This document shows, piece after piece, positions 19,358 through 29,176 of a stretch of DNA of 64,000 nucleotides. The first letter of the stretch is position 1, and each line of letters opens with the position of its first letter. Position numbers and translations under genes: made by a program. Under the pieces are notes generated by a model. It did no database searches and had not been told where the DNA came from. It saw only the letters and a program-made list of their open reading frames with translations. Origin of the DNA: Rubellimicrobium arenae (GTDB taxonomy: Bacteria; Pseudomonadota; Alphaproteobacteria; Rhodobacterales; Rhodobacteraceae); the NCBI RefSeq assembly GCF_017916275.1, contig NZ_JAFMST010000007.1, forward strand, positions 186,001 through 250,000, read 5' to 3'.

Positions 19358-20170
19358 TCAGAGTGCCCGGTCCGCCACCCAGCGCGCCCAGGCTTCGCGC
19401 GATCCGGCAAAGGCGTTCACGTCCACCGGACCCTGCACGCCGGGCACGAGTCCCGTCCCCGAATACTGCCAGAACGACCAGTCCGTGCCCGGATAGGCTT
19501 CGGACGGATGCCGGGTCACCGCGCGGAGCCACTTCTCCATGCCGCGCAGCTTCCAAAGCTCGTTATGCTCCCAGAAGTCGGGCGTGGTGTAGATGATCGG
19601 CGTCTGGTCGAAATGCCGCCCGACCATGTTCAGCCAGGTCTGCACCTCGGCCCGGACCACCTCGGGCGCGGGGCGCGTGCGGCAGGTCGGCGAGGCCGAG
19701 TTCCATTCGAGATCGAGCACCGGCGGCAGCGCGCCGCGTTCGCGCGGGACGTTGGCGATGAACCAGGCGGCCTGGGTCGAGGCCGGGCTGCACCAGTAGT
19801 AGAAATGGTAGGCCCCGCGCGGCACGCCCGCAGCCGCGGCCCCGGTCCAGTGGCCGGCAAAGCCCGGGTCCACCCGGTCGCCGCCCTCGGTCGCCTTGAT
19901 GAAGGCAAAGCTCACGCCGTTGGCGCGGGCGGTCCGCCAGTCCACCGCGCCCTGCCAGCGCGACAGGTCGATGCCGTGGACGGGATAGGCCCCCGGGCCT
20001 TGTCCGGTCCAGGCGACCGGATGCGCGTCGCCGAAGGACGGGGCCCGCGCCAGGGCGGCCGAGCTTCCGGCCTGCTTGTGGACGCCCACCGAGCCTCCGC
20101 CGCAGGCCGCAAGCCCCAGCAGCGCCACGAGTCCCACGGCCTTCATCAGTCCCGACATGATCGGCGTCAT
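19358..20170 (-). CDS. GH25-family lysozyme-like lipoprotein
   Basis: A 270-residue predicted lipoprotein: signal sequence ending in the lipobox LAAC at about residues 23-26, then a glycoside hydrolase family 25 (Chalaropsis lysozyme) domain. Visible GH25 marks are YPVHGIDLSRWQGAVDW (catalytic Asp in GIDLS), FAFIKATEGGDRVDP, GAYHFYYW, PPVLDLEWN (second acidic pair) and IIYTTPDFW. It should cleave peptidoglycan at the outer membrane or periplasm. ATG 20170 has AGGAG five bases upstream; a much longer upstream frame has no support. Confidence 0.9.
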   Translation of the reverse strand: MTPIMSGLMKAVGLVALLGLAACGGGSVGVHKQAGSSAALARAPSFGDAHPVAWTGQGPGAYPVHGIDLSRWQGAVDWRTARANGVSFAFIKATEGGDRVDPGFAGHWTGAAAAGVPRGAYHFYYWCSPASTQAAWFIANVPRERGALPPVLDLEWNSASPTCRTRPAPEVVRAEVQTWLNMVGRHFDQTPIIYTTPDFWEHNELWKLRGMEKWLRAVTRHPSEAYPGTDWSFWQYSGTGLVPGVQGPVDVNAFAGSREAWARWVADRAL

Positions 20171-20692
20171 GGATGCTCCTGTCCCCACAATCTCCGGTTG
20201 CGCCCGGCTGTCGTATTTGCGCGACTCTGAGCCAAGATCCCCGTCCATGCAAGGCAACATTCCGCCGACCTGACCGCCCCGACCTTCGGAATGGCGGCTC
20301 CCCGCCGCCGGGATCGTTTTTCGCTTCGCTGGGGACATCCGGTCGCCGGTTCCCCCGCGCCGGATGATCCGCGCAAAGTCATGCACTTGGCCGTTGCGTG
20401 CCGCCGGTGGCGGCGCACGGTGCCGAAACGGAATGTTAACCACCTTGGGCCATCCTGCCCAGACATCCAGCAACCGGCACGGAACCCCCGGCCAGGAGGA
20501 CCATGAGCAGGCACCGCGCGGCCCCCCGGGCCACGCCCTTCGGCGCGCCACGTTGAGCCGCCCACATACCGGGGCCCTGCCCCTCCATAGACTCAAGCCC
20601 GTCCGTTGGGACGGTCCGGACAGGCATGGCCCCGCCACGAACGGGCCGCGCAACCCGGAGGCCTCGCGGGATCTCGTTCGTGTCCGGAGGCT
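20171..20692. other. Gene-free stretch between GH25 lipoprotein and rhamnose mutarotase
   Basis: About 520 bases without a convincing long gene. It must hold the GH25 promoter (minus strand) and the end of the sugar operon. On the plus strand two tandem inverted repeats (CATTCCG/CGGAATG at 20258-20293 and GGCGGC/GCCGCC at 20293-20309) are followed by TTTTT at 20317-20321. A TTAACC half-site lies at 20436-20441, and a 17-codon open frame with a perfect AGGAGG occurs at 20503-20556. None is confirmed as a gene. Confidence 0.5.
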
Positions 20693-21007
20693 TCAATCCA
20701 TGTGGAACTGCTGCGGCAGCAGATAGGGAAAGGAGGTGGCCGGGTCGGTCTCGACCTTCATGATCGGCGCCATCCATTCGCCCCAGCGGGCGTTGACCGG
20801 GTCCGCCGCGATCGCCTTCTGCAGCGCGGGCAGGTCGTCGCATTCGAAATAGCCGAACAGCGTCAGCCCATGGCGGAAGATGTTGTAGTTCCGGAACCCC
20901 GCCGTCCGCAGCGCCTCGGTCATCTCGGGCCAGATCTCGTCATGACGCTTCTTGTACTCCTCCTCGTAGCCCGGCCGGACCTCGAGCACCCAGGCATAGC
21001 TGGCCAT
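20693..21007 (-). CDS. rhaM: L-rhamnose mutarotase
   Basis: A 104-residue enzyme interconverting sugar anomers. It matches RhaM/RhaU in length and motifs: VRPGYEEEYKKRHDEIWPEM (with the catalytic-type His), YNIFRHGLTLFGYFECDD, RWGEWMAPIM and the C-terminal QQFHMD. The ATG at 21007 overlaps the stop of the upstream TIM-barrel gene by one base (TGATG). Last gene of an eleven-gene operon. Mutarotases of this family also occur with other 6-deoxy sugars, so rhamnose specificity is likely but not certain. Confidence 0.88.
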   Translation of the reverse strand: MASYAWVLEVRPGYEEEYKKRHDEIWPEMTEALRTAGFRNYNIFRHGLTLFGYFECDDLPALQKAIAADPVNARWGEWMAPIMKVETDPATSFPYLLPQQFHMD

Positions 21008-21819
21008 CACGCCCCTCCCTTCCAGTCGTTGAAGCAGTCGCGCAGCGCGACCGTCTCGGTCAGCACGTCGTCCTGAAGCGTGCCCATGTAGTCCTGGTGC
21101 ACCACCTCGAGAGCGAGCGCGCCCGCATAGCCCGCCGCCCGCAGGGTCCCGAACATCGCCGGAAAATTCAGCGTCCCTTGCGCGAACTTGGCCTGCAGCA
21201 CCCCGGGCCGGGCCTGCCGCAGATGCACGTGCGCGGCATGGGGAGCCAGCGGGTCCACCTCCTCCTGCCGGTAGCCCAGGCAAGCGAAATGCGCGTAATC
21301 GAGCGCGAGCCGCACCCCGGTCGCGTCGATCAGCCCCCGCACCAGGGCCGGGCTTTCGGCCCAGGAATGGACATGGGGCTCGATGCAGACCCGCTCCCGC
21401 GCGCCGGGGACCTCCAGCAGCGCCCGCAGGCTTTCGGCCGCGACGCGCGCCGCCGCCTCGCGCGACTGGCCCGGATTGACCACGCCGGGCAGGAGGAACA
21501 CCGTCGGGATGCCCGCCGCCGCCGCAAACTCCAGCACCCGCTCCAGGTCCCGCGCGTTGGCCTCCACGGTCCCGGGCCGCGCCAGGTTCCGGTCGGCCAG
21601 CCCGTCGCCGAACAGGTGGTAGTAGTTGGCGATCCCGACGCCCAGGTCCCGCAGCCGCTCCGCCGCCGCGCGGGGGTCGGCCAGGATCTCTCCCCTGTCG
21701 AGGGCGGAGCGGTAGAACAGCCCGACATCGAGCGCCGGCACCCCCAGCGCCCGCGCCACGCCCGCCACCTCCGGCAGGGTCAGCGCCGGAAAGGACCAGG
21801 AGGCGACCGACAGGTGCAT
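21007..21819 (-). CDS. Sugar phosphate isomerase/epimerase-family TIM-barrel protein
   Basis: A 270-residue xylose isomerase-like TIM barrel (AP endonuclease 2 superfamily). Candidate metal-site residues are in VCIEPHVHSW, LALDYAHFACLG, HAAHVHLRQARPG and GALALEVVHQDYMG. Such enzymes isomerise or epimerise sugars, keto-sugars or inositol intermediates. It is coupled by one-base overlaps to the Gfo/Idh gene upstream and rhaM downstream, so all three likely act on the imported sugar. Exact substrate unknown. Confidence 0.83.
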   Translation of the reverse strand: MHLSVASWSFPALTLPEVAGVARALGVPALDVGLFYRSALDRGEILADPRAAAERLRDLGVGIANYYHLFGDGLADRNLARPGTVEANARDLERVLEFAAAAGIPTVFLLPGVVNPGQSREAAARVAAESLRALLEVPGARERVCIEPHVHSWAESPALVRGLIDATGVRLALDYAHFACLGYRQEEVDPLAPHAAHVHLRQARPGVLQAKFAQGTLNFPAMFGTLRAAGYAGALALEVVHQDYMGTLQDDVLTETVALRDCFNDWKGGA

Positions 21820-22865
21820 CAGGCCAGCCCCGTCGCCTCGATCCGGCCCGAGGCCGCCGACCGATAGAGCGCGTCGAGCGCCGCCGTGACCCGCAGCCCG
21901 TTCCGCGCGTCCGAGGCGTTCACCACGGCCTCGCCCGCGCAGAGCCGCGCAAAGGCCCGGACCGGCAGCGCCCCGTCGTAGACGCCTTCGATGTCCGTCA
22001 TCGGCAGCGCCTCGTCGTGGCCATCGTGGCGGCGCAGCTCCAGCCGGGCGGGAAGGTTCGAGAAGGTCACCATCCCCTCGGACCCGTAGATCCGCACGTC
22101 GGTGTGCATCCCCACATGCTTGGGCACCGTGGAGGCGCCGGACAGCGACAGCGTCGCCCCGCCCGCGAACCGGCCCATGGCGGCGTCATAGTAGTCCACG
22201 CCCGTGGGCGACTTCACGTCCAGGCAGGCCAGGGACTCGAGCCCCAGGTCCGTGACATAGCCGACCCAGGCCAGCGCATGGGACAGCTGCCCCCAGCCAT
22301 AGCCCCCTGCCCGCTTGGGGTCGGCCCAGGTGGAGGGCGGCGGGCGGAAGATGTGGTCGGCGGTCTCGGCCATGGGCTTGCCCGCGAACAGGTCGTCCAG
22401 CGGCGAGCCCATCTGGCAGACGACGTGCCGCAACTGGCCGATGCGCCCGCCGCGCACCCACTCGGCCGCCTTGGCGGAAAAGCGGGTGAAGTTCAGCCCC
22501 GTGGGCACCATGACCTCGCGCCCTGCCCGCTCGGCGGCGGCGGCGATGGCCCGGGCGTCCTGCGTGGCGGTCGCCATCGGCTTCTCCACGAGCACATGGC
22601 AGCCGGCCTCCAGCCCGGCCACCGCCGGCCCGGCATGGGCGACATGGGGCGTGGCCACGACCAGCCCCGTCAGCCGCTCCTCCGCGAGCATCCGGTCCAG
22701 GTCCGCATAGCGCCCCCGGATGCCGAACCGGTCGCCCGCGACCCGCAAACGCTCTTGGTCGAGGTCGCAGATCGCGGCGACCTCCGCCCCTTCCTCCAGG
22801 AGCGTGGGGATATGGGTGGTCACGGCCCACCAGCCGATCCCGACGACGCCGATCCGCGCGGTCAT
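21819..22865 (-). CDS. Gfo/Idh/MocA-family oxidoreductase
   Basis: A 348-residue NAD(P)-dependent sugar dehydrogenase-like protein. An N-terminal Rossmann fold (RIGVVGIGWWAVTTHIPTL, GLVVATPHVAHAG) precedes HVLVEKPMATATQDARAI, the EKP motif with the catalytic-type lysine, then the alpha/beta C-terminal domain. The start ATG at 22865 overlaps the GntR stop (ATGA), and its stop overlaps the next start. Likely oxidises or epimerises the transported sugar; substrate not recognisable. Confidence 0.87.
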   Translation of the reverse strand: MTARIGVVGIGWWAVTTHIPTLLEEGAEVAAICDLDQERLRVAGDRFGIRGRYADLDRMLAEERLTGLVVATPHVAHAGPAVAGLEAGCHVLVEKPMATATQDARAIAAAAERAGREVMVPTGLNFTRFSAKAAEWVRGGRIGQLRHVVCQMGSPLDDLFAGKPMAETADHIFRPPPSTWADPKRAGGYGWGQLSHALAWVGYVTDLGLESLACLDVKSPTGVDYYDAAMGRFAGGATLSLSGASTVPKHVGMHTDVRIYGSEGMVTFSNLPARLELRRHDGHDEALPMTDIEGVYDGALPVRAFARLCAGEAVVNASDARNGLRVTAALDALYRSAASGRIEATGLA

Positions 22866-23575
22866 TGCTGCCTCTCCTGCCCGATGGTGGACTGATAGAC
22901 GTTCTGCATATGCGCCTCCGCCGCCCGCGCCGCGGCCTCGGGGTCGCGCGCCCTCAGCGCGTCCAGAAGGCGGCGATGGTCGCGGTAGCTTTGCTGGAGG
23001 ACCCCGGCCGTCTCCGAGGCCCGCTTTCGGAACTCCAGGCCCAGGACGTTCAGGCTCTCGCCGATGCGGCGGAGGAACGGGTTGCCCGAGCCCTGCCAGA
23101 TCGCCTCGTGGAAGGCGAAGTCCGAGGCGCGGAAGGCGGTCGCGTCGGTCAGCGTCCCTTCCTGGCGACGGAGGATCGCCTCCAGCGCGTCCAGAGCCGC
23201 GTCGTCCATGGTCACCGCCGCGCGCCGCGCCACGTCGCTCTCGATCAGGCTCCGCGCGTCATAAAGCGCCCGGATGTTCCCTTCCTCCAGGGCCAGGAAG
23301 AACTGGATGGGCGACAGGAGCGCCTGCGCGTCGAGCGCCGAGATGGTGGAGCCGCCGCCCTGCCGCGACCGCACGACCCCCAGGATCGACAGGCCGCGGA
23401 TCGCCTCGCGCACCGACGGACGCGATACCCCCAGCGACTCGGCGAGGTCGCGCTCGGGCGGAAGCTGGTCGCCGGGGCGAAGCTGCCGGGCCACCACGAG
23501 GTCGAGGATCCGCCGCGCGACCTGCTCGGCCACGGATTCGCGCTGGATGGGGGTGTCGAGCGACGGGAGGCTCAT
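22862..23575 (-). CDS. GntR-family (FadR/FCD) transcriptional regulator
   Basis: A 237-residue regulator: winged helix-turn-helix at about residues 10-75 (GDQLPPERDLAESLGVSRPS, VREAIRGLSILGVV) and an all-helical FCD effector domain with the metal-binding-type His in FHEAIW and later HRRLLDAL and HMQNVYQ. It lies inside the sugar operon between the second permease and the Gfo/Idh gene with ATGA overlaps on both sides, so it is cotranscribed and probably responds to the sugar or its acid. The inverted repeat at 31162-31178 is a candidate target. Confidence 0.88.
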   Translation of the reverse strand: MSLPSLDTPIQRESVAEQVARRILDLVVARQLRPGDQLPPERDLAESLGVSRPSVREAIRGLSILGVVRSRQGGGSTISALDAQALLSPIQFFLALEEGNIRALYDARSLIESDVARRAAVTMDDAALDALEAILRRQEGTLTDATAFRASDFAFHEAIWQGSGNPFLRRIGESLNVLGLEFRKRASETAGVLQQSYRDHRRLLDALRARDPEAAARAAEAHMQNVYQSTIGQERQQ

Positions 23576-24525
23576 GCCGGCACCCGCCCCGCCAGGCGCG
23601 CGCCCAGGCGCGGGACAAGGACCGAGGCGATCAGCAGGAGGCCCACCACCCCGGTCTGGATATGGCCGGTGACGTTCATCAGTGACATGCCATTGCGTAG
23701 GGACAGCACGATCAGGATGGCAAGCCCCACGCCGGTCAGCGTGCCCGATCCGCCGAAGATGCTGACCCCGCCCAGGAGCACCATGGTGATGATGTCGAGC
23801 TCGAACCCCTGCCCCACGTCGCCCCGCACCGCCCCCACCCGCGCGGCGAACAGCAGGCCCGCATAGGCCGCGACCAGCCCCGAGGCCATGAAGATCAGGA
23901 TCTTGTGCCGCGCGGTGTTCAGCCCCGCGAACTCGGCCACCTCGCGGCTCACGCCGATGACGTAGGTCTTGCGCCCGAAGCCCCCGCGCTCCAGCACGAC
24001 ATAGAGCAGCACGAACAGCAGGACGAAGGACAGGAGGCCCAGGGGAACCGGCCCGATCAGGCCGCGCTGCCCCAGCGCGTTGAACCAGTCGGGAAACCGG
24101 CCGATGCTGCGGTCCTCCAGAAGGATGCGGGCCACGCCGCGGAAGCCGATCAGCGTGGACAGCGTCACCACCAGCGACGGCAGGCCCATCCGCGCCACGA
24201 ACCAGCCGTTGAGCACCCCCCCGGCCAGCCCGATCCCCAGGCACAGGAGGCAGGCCAGCGCCGCGGGCAGCCCGGCCTCGCCCACCATCGCCGCAAAGGC
24301 GCAGGCGGACAGGCCCATCATGGAGCCGACGCTCAGGTCGATCTCGGCGTTGATGATGACGAAGGCCATCACGAGGGCGATGATGATCTTCTCGATGGAG
24401 AGCTGGAACAGGTTGACCTGGTTCTGCAGCGTCAGGAATTCCGGGCTGAGCCAGGCGTTCGCGGCATAGACCAGGACAAGGACCGCCAGCAGGAAGGTTT
24501 CCCAGGGTCCCAGGGCGCGGGTCAT
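23572..24525 (-). CDS. Sugar ABC transporter permease (RbsC/RhaP-Q family)
   Basis: A 317-residue permease of the BPD_transp_2 family with eight to ten membrane spans. Family marks are INAEIDLSVGSMMGLSA, GLPSLVVTLSTLIGFRGVA and the C-terminal GGVSIFGGSGTLTGVGLAI. Second of two permeases of a heterodimeric rhamnose-type importer; ATG 24525 overlaps the first permease's stop. Confidence 0.9.
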   Translation of the reverse strand: MTRALGPWETFLLAVLVLVYAANAWLSPEFLTLQNQVNLFQLSIEKIIIALVMAFVIINAEIDLSVGSMMGLSACAFAAMVGEAGLPAALACLLCLGIGLAGGVLNGWFVARMGLPSLVVTLSTLIGFRGVARILLEDRSIGRFPDWFNALGQRGLIGPVPLGLLSFVLLFVLLYVVLERGGFGRKTYVIGVSREVAEFAGLNTARHKILIFMASGLVAAYAGLLFAARVGAVRGDVGQGFELDIITMVLLGGVSIFGGSGTLTGVGLAILIVLSLRNGMSLMNVTGHIQTGVVGLLLIASVLVPRLGARLAGRVPA

Positions 24526-25553
24526 GACGTGGCCTCCTTGGGCGTGGGGGCGGGCGCGGCCTTTTCCCGCCGGATGCGGAGCCGGGTGAGCCGCCGCATC
24601 AGCAGCGCGTCGGCGGACACGGCGGACAGGATGAGGAAGCCCAGAACGGCCTCGCGCCAGAACTCGGAGACCAGCTCCCAGCGGACAAGCGAGTTCTCGA
24701 TCAGGTCCACGAGGACCGCGCCGATCAGCGCCCCGATGACGGAGCCCGAGCCGCCGTTGATGCTGACGCCGCCCAGCACGGCGGCGGCGATGGACTTCAG
24801 TTCGAAGCCCAGGCCCGCGACCACGGTGATGTTGCCGAACCGCGCGAGGAAGAAGAGCCCGGCCAGCCCCGCCAGCGCCCCCGCCGCCACAAAGGCCGCC
24901 AGCACCGTGCGCCGCGCGTCGATGCCCGCCATCTCGGCCGCCTCGGGGTTGGAGCCCACCGCATAGAGCGCGCGGGCGGGCCGCAGCCGCAGGAGAGCGA
25001 GGTGGACGAGGATCACGATGACCACGGCCGCGACGAAGGCCGCGCGGAACTGCACCCCGGCCAGCGTGAACAGCTGCGTGTTCGGGAAGTCCACGAGCCA
25101 CTGCGGCAGGTCCTCGGTCGTGATGCTCTGCGCGCCCGAGAACTCCACGAGGGCGCTGCGATAGATCGCCATCGCCGCCAGCGTCGTGATGATCGAGGGG
25201 ATGCCCGCATAGGCCACGAGCAGCCCGTTCAGCAGCCCGAACCCGGCCCCGATCGCCAGCGCCGCCAGGGCGAGGAGGACGGGATGGATCTCGGGCGCGG
25301 CGCTGACGATGGCGCCGGTCGCGTAGGCCACGAAGCCCACGACCGAGCCCAGCGACAGGTCGATGTTCCGCGTCAGGATCACCAGCGTCTGCCCCGTCGC
25401 GATCAGCGCCACGATGGCCACCGAGGAGGAGATGCGGTTGAACAGCCGTGCGTTCAGGTAGTTGTCGATCTGCGTGGCGAAGAACGCGGCCACCAGCACC
25501 AGCACCAGAAGCAGCGCCAGGATGCGCAGCGCGCCGGGAGAGAGCCTGGTCAT
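24522..25553 (-). CDS. Sugar ABC transporter permease (RbsC/RhaP-Q family)
   Basis: A 343-residue BPD_transp_2 permease. It shows [37 protein letters not shown] and [20 protein letters not shown], the three conserved regions of ribose/rhamnose permeases. ATG 25553 overlaps the ATPase stop, and its stop overlaps the next permease start. Two non-identical permeases after a tandem ATPase is the rhaSTPQ arrangement of rhizobial rhamnose uptake systems. Confidence 0.9.
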   Translation of the reverse strand: MTRLSPGALRILALLLVLVLVAAFFATQIDNYLNARLFNRISSSVAIVALIATGQTLVILTRNIDLSLGSVVGFVAYATGAIVSAAPEIHPVLLALAALAIGAGFGLLNGLLVAYAGIPSIITTLAAMAIYRSALVEFSGAQSITTEDLPQWLVDFPNTQLFTLAGVQFRAAFVAAVVIVILVHLALLRLRPARALYAVGSNPEAAEMAGIDARRTVLAAFVAAGALAGLAGLFFLARFGNITVVAGLGFELKSIAAAVLGGVSINGGSGSVIGALIGAVLVDLIENSLVRWELVSEFWREAVLGFLILSAVSADALLMRRLTRLRIRREKAAPAPTPKEATS

Positions 25554-27052
25554 GCGGCGGCCCTTTCCTGCCCGGTGGCGAGGCGCATGATCGCCTCCTG
25601 CGAGGCGTCCTCGTGCGGGACGATGCCCATCTGCCGCCCTTCGCGCATGACAAGGATGCGGTCGCCCAGCGCCAGCACCTCGGGCAGGTCCGATGAGATC
25701 ACGAGCGCCGCGCCCCCCGCCCGCACGAACTGACGGATGAGGTCGTGGACCTCGGCCTTGGCGCCCACGTCGATGCCGCGCGTCGGCTCGTCGAAGATGA
25801 GGAGCGCAGGGTTCGTTTCCAGCCACTTGGCCAGCATGACCTTCTGCTGGTTGCCGCCCGACAGCTTGCCTACCGGCGTGTCGGCGTCGGCCATGCGGAT
25901 GTTGAGCCGCTCGCGGTAGCCCTGTGTCACCGCCCGTTCCCGCCCCTCGCGCAGGAGGCCCCAGCGCGTCAGCACCTTGCCCAGCGTGGCGAGCGTGACG
26001 TTCGACCGGATCGACAGCGGCATGGCGAGGCCGAGCTTGCGCCGGTCCTCGGACACGTAGGCGAGGCCCAGCGCCATCGCCTCGCGCGGGGAGGCGATCC
26101 GCACCTCCTGCCCCTTCCAGTGGATCGTGCCGCCGGTCGCCGGGTGGATGCCGAACAGCGACAGCGCGACGTCGGTGCGCCGCGCGCCGATCAGGCCCGC
26201 CATGCACAGGACCTCGCCCCGGTGGATGTCGAAGGAGACGCCCTCGTAGACGTCCTCCTGGGACAGGCCGCGCACCGACAGCAGCACCTCGGGCGTGGCG
26301 TGGCTTTCGTCCTTGCGGAAGTAATTGCCGACCTCGCGGCCCACCATCTCGGCGATCATGCCGTCGGGCGTGACCTCGGCGATGGGCCGGGTGGAGATGT
26401 GCCGGCCGTCGCGGATCACCGTCACCCGGTGCGCGATATCGAAGATCTCCTCCAGCCGGTGCGAGATGTAGACGACCGCCACGCCTTCGGCGGCCAGGCC
26501 CTTCGCGATCCGGCGCAGCTCCCCCGCCTCGTGCGCCGACAGCGAGGCCGTCGGCTCGTCCATGATGAGGACGCGGACATCCTGGCTCAGCGCGCGGGCG
26601 ATCTCCACGGCCTGCTGCTCGGCCAGCGTCAGGCCGCTTGCCACCCGGTCGGGGTCGAGCCCCATGCCGATCCGGGCGATCAGCTGCGACGCCTTTTCGC
26701 GCAGGAGCCCCTTGCGCTGCACGAGGCCCAGGTCGGTCGCGGAGATGAAGATGTTCTCGGCGACGTCGAGGTCGGGAAAGACCATCGGCTCCTGGTAGAT
26801 GGCGCTGATGCCCCGGGTCCTCGCCCCGCGCGGGCCGGAGAGAGTCACGGGCTGGCCGTCCACCTCCACGGTGCCGGAGGTGGGCTCGTGCACGCCGGTC
26901 ATGATCTTGATCATGGTGGACTTGCCCGCGCCGTTCTCGCCCACCACGGCGTGCACCTCGCCCGGGAACAGCTCCAGCGTCATGCCGGACAGGGCCTGGG
27001 TCGCGCCGAAGGACTTGGACACGTCGCGCAAGGCGAGAACGGGAACGGCCAT
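25550..27052 (-). CDS. Sugar ABC transporter tandem ATPase (RbsA/RhaT family)
   Basis: A 500-residue protein with two ABC domains. Domain 1 has a full Walker A (GENGAGKST), signature-region [15 protein letters not shown] and Walker [12 protein letters not shown]. Domain 2 has the degenerate Walker A normal in this family ([17 protein letters not shown]) and [15 protein letters not shown] with [16 protein letters not shown]. Powers uptake with the two downstream permeases and the upstream binding protein. Confidence 0.93.
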   Translation of the reverse strand: MAVPVLALRDVSKSFGATQALSGMTLELFPGEVHAVVGENGAGKSTMIKIMTGVHEPTSGTVEVDGQPVTLSGPRGARTRGISAIYQEPMVFPDLDVAENIFISATDLGLVQRKGLLREKASQLIARIGMGLDPDRVASGLTLAEQQAVEIARALSQDVRVLIMDEPTASLSAHEAGELRRIAKGLAAEGVAVVYISHRLEEIFDIAHRVTVIRDGRHISTRPIAEVTPDGMIAEMVGREVGNYFRKDESHATPEVLLSVRGLSQEDVYEGVSFDIHRGEVLCMAGLIGARRTDVALSLFGIHPATGGTIHWKGQEVRIASPREAMALGLAYVSEDRRKLGLAMPLSIRSNVTLATLGKVLTRWGLLREGRERAVTQGYRERLNIRMADADTPVGKLSGGNQQKVMLAKWLETNPALLIFDEPTRGIDVGAKAEVHDLIRQFVRAGGAALVISSDLPEVLALGDRILVMREGRQMGIVPHEDASQEAIMRLATGQERAAA

Positions 27053-27076
27053 GGGATGGCTCCGGCAAGGAAAGGG

Positions 27077-27094
27077 ACGGCCCAGGGGTGGGCC
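27077..27094 (-). other. Hairpin after the rhamnose-type binding-protein gene
   Basis: CGGCCCA and TGGGCCG form a perfect 7-bp stem with a GGGG loop (plus-strand reading) immediately downstream of the binding-protein stop and before the ATPase start. No T-run follows on the minus strand, so partial termination or message protection is more likely than a complete stop. Confidence 0.55.
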
Positions 27095-27107
27095 GCCCGG
27101 GGCCGCG

Positions 27108-28145
27108 TCACTTCGCGGCGGCCTCGACGTTGTCCTTGTTGTAGACGGTGAATGGTCCCATCAGGACGCGCCTGGCCCCCTCGCGGCCCGGATCGGCCTC
27201 GATGGTGTAGTCGCCCATGCGCCCGGCGGTGAACTGCTCGCCGACCTCGCCGGTCAGCTGCCCGGTGGCGAGCCCGTAGGCCACGTAGGTCGTCAGATAC
27301 CCAAGGTCCCGGAAGTCCCAGAGCGCGAACTGCGGCGCGCAGCCGTTCAGGGTGTAGCTGACCATCTCGGCCGGCAGCCCCAGGCCCGAGACCTTGACCT
27401 GCTCGCAAAGCCCTTCGTCCTGCATGGCCTTGGCCGCCGCCTGGATGCCGACGGTGGTCGGCGCCATGATGAGCTTCAGGTCGGGATGGCTGTCCACCAG
27501 GGCGAGGGCGCGGTTGTAGCTCTCCTCGGACTGGTCGTTGCCGTAGACGGTCTCGACCATCTCTAGGTTCGCGTATTTCTCGTCCTCGCCCAGCACCTTC
27601 TCCAGTGAGGCGATCCAGGCGTTCTGGTTGGCCGCGTCCGGCGAGGCGGACAGGATCGCGAACTGCCCTTCGCCGCCCATGATGTCGTAGGCCATGTCGG
27701 CCATGACGCGGCCGGTCTGCTCGAAGTCCACCTGGGCCACGAAGACGCTCTCGCCCTCGCCGTTCGGGATCGGGCTGTCCCAGGTCACGACCTTGGTGCC
27801 CGCCTGCGCGGCGGCCTGCGCGGCCGGGACGATCTGGTCGCCCGCGTTGTTGGACAGCATCACGGCGCCGACCCCCTGCGTGCCGGCGGTGGTCATGATC
27901 TCGATCTGGCCCGCGACGGAATTCTCGGGCGTCGGGCCCAGGAACTGCAGCTCGCCCTTGTCCTGAAGCTCGTCATGGGCCTCCTGCGCGCCTTCGTGCG
28001 CCTGTTCGAACACCAGGATGCCCAGGAACTTGGGCAGGAGCACCATGCCGCCGGAGTCCTGGCCGGGCTCGATGGTCTTGGCCTGGGCCAGCGCCAGCGT
28101 CGCGCAGCTTGCCAGGAGGGCCGCGAGGCCCAGCGTCTTGAACAT
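27108..28145 (-). CDS. Periplasmic sugar-binding protein, rhamnose (RhaS)-like
   Basis: A 345-residue secreted binding protein of the Peripla_BP_4 class. The signal peptide ([20 protein letters not shown]) is followed by [48 protein letters not shown] and [33 protein letters not shown]-type text, all like the rhamnose-binding RhaS group. A mutarotase in the same operon supports a 6-deoxyhexose ligand. A 77-base gap with a hairpin separates it from the dehydrogenase gene upstream. Confidence 0.88.
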   Translation of the reverse strand: MFKTLGLAALLASCATLALAQAKTIEPGQDSGGMVLLPKFLGILVFEQAHEGAQEAHDELQDKGELQFLGPTPENSVAGQIEIMTTAGTQGVGAVMLSNNAGDQIVPAAQAAAQAGTKVVTWDSPIPNGEGESVFVAQVDFEQTGRVMADMAYDIMGGEGQFAILSASPDAANQNAWIASLEKVLGEDEKYANLEMVETVYGNDQSEESYNRALALVDSHPDLKLIMAPTTVGIQAAAKAMQDEGLCEQVKVSGLGLPAEMVSYTLNGCAPQFALWDFRDLGYLTTYVAYGLATGQLTGEVGEQFTAGRMGDYTIEADPGREGARRVLMGPFTVYNKDNVEAAAK

Positions 28146-28177
28146 GTCATTCCTCCCGGAGGGGTTCTTGATCTGAA

Positions 28178-28214
28178 CCGGGCGGCGGGGTCTCCCTCCC
28201 TGCCCCGCGCCCGG
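28178..28214 (-). other. Intercistronic GC-rich hairpin before the binding-protein gene
   Basis: CCGGGC-GCGGGG (28178-28190, one bulged G) pairs with CCCCGCGCCCGG (28203-28214), a 12-bp stem around a 12-base loop. It sits between the D-2-hydroxyacid dehydrogenase stop and the binding-protein start on the minus strand. It may process or attenuate the operon message, so a second internal promoter for the transporter is possible. Confidence 0.5.
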
Positions 28215-28222
28215 AAACCCAC

Positions 28223-29176
28223 TCAGCCGGGGACCGGCTTGCGCGGCCCCTCTCCGTTCAGCGCGCGGGTGACGTCCTCGGCCACGAGGCCCTGCAGCCG
28301 CCCGATCGCGGCGTCCGAGTACCAGGCGGCGTGCGGGGTCAGCAGGCAGTTCGGCGCGCTCCGCAGGGGGGAGTCGGGGGGCAGCGGCTCGGTCCCGAAG
28401 ACATCGAGCGCAGCGCCCCCGACCGTTCCGTCCCGCAGCGCCGCGGCGAGGTCGTTCTCGTCGATCAGTTGCCCGCGGGCCGAGTTGATGAGGATGGCAT
28501 GCGGCTGCATGGTCCGCAGCCGCTCCGTGTTGAAGTAGCCGCGCGTCTGCGCCGTCGCGGGCGCATGGAGCGAGATGACGTCGGCCCGCCGCAGCAGGTC
28601 CTCGGCGCTCATCAGCTCCACGCCCAGCGATCCGGCGTCCGCCGCCGACAGGCCGGGGTCCGACGCGGCAAAGCGGAAGCCGAAGCCCCGCAGCCGTCCC
28701 AGCACCGCCCGCCCAATCTGGCCCAAGCCAAAGAAGCCGAACACCGTCTCAGCAAAGGGCTTGAGCGGCCGGGACACCTTGACCGCCGCCCATTCCCCGG
28801 TGCGCACCGACGCATCGAGCTGCGGCAGCTTGCGCAGCATCGCCAGAGCCATGGCTGTCGTATGCTCGGCCACCTCGTCGGCGCAGTAGTCGGGGACGTA
28901 GCCCACGCGCAGCCCCGCCGCCCTGGTCGCCCCAAGGTCGATGTTGTCGTAGCCCACGCCATAGCGAATGACCGTGCCGCCGGGGGCCATCGCCCGCGCC
29001 GCCGCCTCGGTGAAGGGCGCGAACTGGACGAGCGCGACGTGCGCGCCCGCGACGACCTCCGCCACCTCCTCGGCGGTCTTGGCCTGATGGGCGGCGAACT
29101 CCGCCCCGCCCTCGCGGGCGGCCCGTTCCTCCTGGTCGAGAGTGGGAAAGGTGCGGTCGGTGACGACGACCTTCAT
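28223..29176 (-). CDS. D-2-hydroxyacid dehydrogenase (CtBP-like)
   Basis: A 317-residue NAD-dependent dehydrogenase reducing 2-keto acids or oxidising D-2-hydroxy acids. The Rossmann motif is [20 protein letters not shown]; catalytic residues are suggested by [18 protein letters not shown] (Arg), FGTEPLP (Glu) and [13 protein letters not shown] (His). ATG 29176 overlaps the ADC-like gene's stop. In an operon with an enolase-superfamily dehydratase it could handle a keto-deoxy acid or its aldolase product. Confidence 0.88.
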   Translation of the reverse strand: MKVVVTDRTFPTLDQEERAAREGGAEFAAHQAKTAEEVAEVVAGAHVALVQFAPFTEAAARAMAPGGTVIRYGVGYDNIDLGATRAAGLRVGYVPDYCADEVAEHTTAMALAMLRKLPQLDASVRTGEWAAVKVSRPLKPFAETVFGFFGLGQIGRAVLGRLRGFGFRFAASDPGLSAADAGSLGVELMSAEDLLRRADVISLHAPATAQTRGYFNTERLRTMQPHAILINSARGQLIDENDLAAALRDGTVGGAALDVFGTEPLPPDSPLRSAPNCLLTPHAAWYSDAAIGRLQGLVAEDVTRALNGEGPRKPVPG

